NCBI GenBank assembly: GCA_005801425.1
Contig: SYDY01000096.1
Location: forward strand, 1 to 15,138
DNA length: 15,138 bases
DNA from: Bdellovibrionales bacterium
Lineage (GTDB): Bacteria; Myxococcota; XYA12-FULL-58-9; SYDY01
Direction of reading: 5' to 3'
This document shows, piece after piece, positions 15,117 through 15,138 of this stretch. The notes under the pieces were generated by a model. It did not search any database, had not been told where the DNA came from, and saw nothing but the letters and a program-made list of their open reading frames with translations. A program made the translations under genes and the position numbers. The stretch's first letter is position 1. Every line of letters begins with the position of its first letter.

Positions 15117-15138
15117 GGGTCGTTAGCTCAGTTGGTAG
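15117..15138 (+). tRNA. tRNA, probably tRNA-Lys (5' end only, cut by window edge)
   Basis: The last 22 bases begin GGGTCGT, the acceptor 5' strand, then TA, then GCTCAGTTGGTAG, the D-arm. This matches the start of bacterial tRNA-Lys as I recall it from E. coli. The anticodon lies beyond the window, so identity is inferred from the acceptor stem alone. Confidence 0.8.

Overview
The window looks like a chromosomal stretch from a Gram-negative bacterium, most likely a delta-type proteobacterium or myxobacterial relative (Myxococcota-like). Three things suggest this: a very large lipoprotein that opens with a Cys-rich module of the kind common in myxobacterial lipoproteins, an FHA-GGDEF protein, and two predicted envelope proteins with lipoboxes. 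Base composition looks balanced by eye. The taxonomic guess is an inference; no marker in the window settles it.

Left half (30-7312, + strand): surE, a YqaA/DedA-type membrane protein gene and an NlpD-like M23 lipoprotein gene form a tight operon. It resembles the proteobacterial surE-pcm-nlpD locus but lacks pcm. Next come an 834-residue Cys-rich/Ig-like lipoprotein gene with its own upstream gap, an FHA-GGDEF diguanylate cyclase gene, and mutL, whose ATG directly follows the cyclase stop codon. The mutL C-terminal domain has lost the usual endonuclease motifs, and its linker contains an in-frame 50-bp two-hairpin palindromic repeat.

Right half (7299-15002, - strand): acetyl-CoA acetyltransferase (thiolase) and acetoacetyl-CoA synthetase are translationally coupled. 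Together they convert acetoacetate through acetoacetyl-CoA to two acetyl-CoA. Downstream lie a secreted beta-barrel protein with a Pro/Gln-rich N-terminus, a repeat-filled gap of about 540 bp, a two-domain M16 zinc protease and a GNAT acetyltransferase. The GNAT gene runs convergently into mutL with a 14-bp overlap. The last 22 bases begin a tRNA on the + strand, probably tRNA-Lys.

The most unusual structure is at 10693-11058. It holds four copies of a ~45-bp unit, arranged as two head-to-head pairs that are inverted with respect to each other. The two arms share 95 identical bases in two blocks, but the fixed-length 27-base spacers between the blocks differ. It looks like a fold-back or MITE-like element, or a structured nucleic-acid site. 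Its left arm reads in frame into the M16 protease gene and blurs that gene's true start. No transposase, CRISPR array or phage gene is visible.
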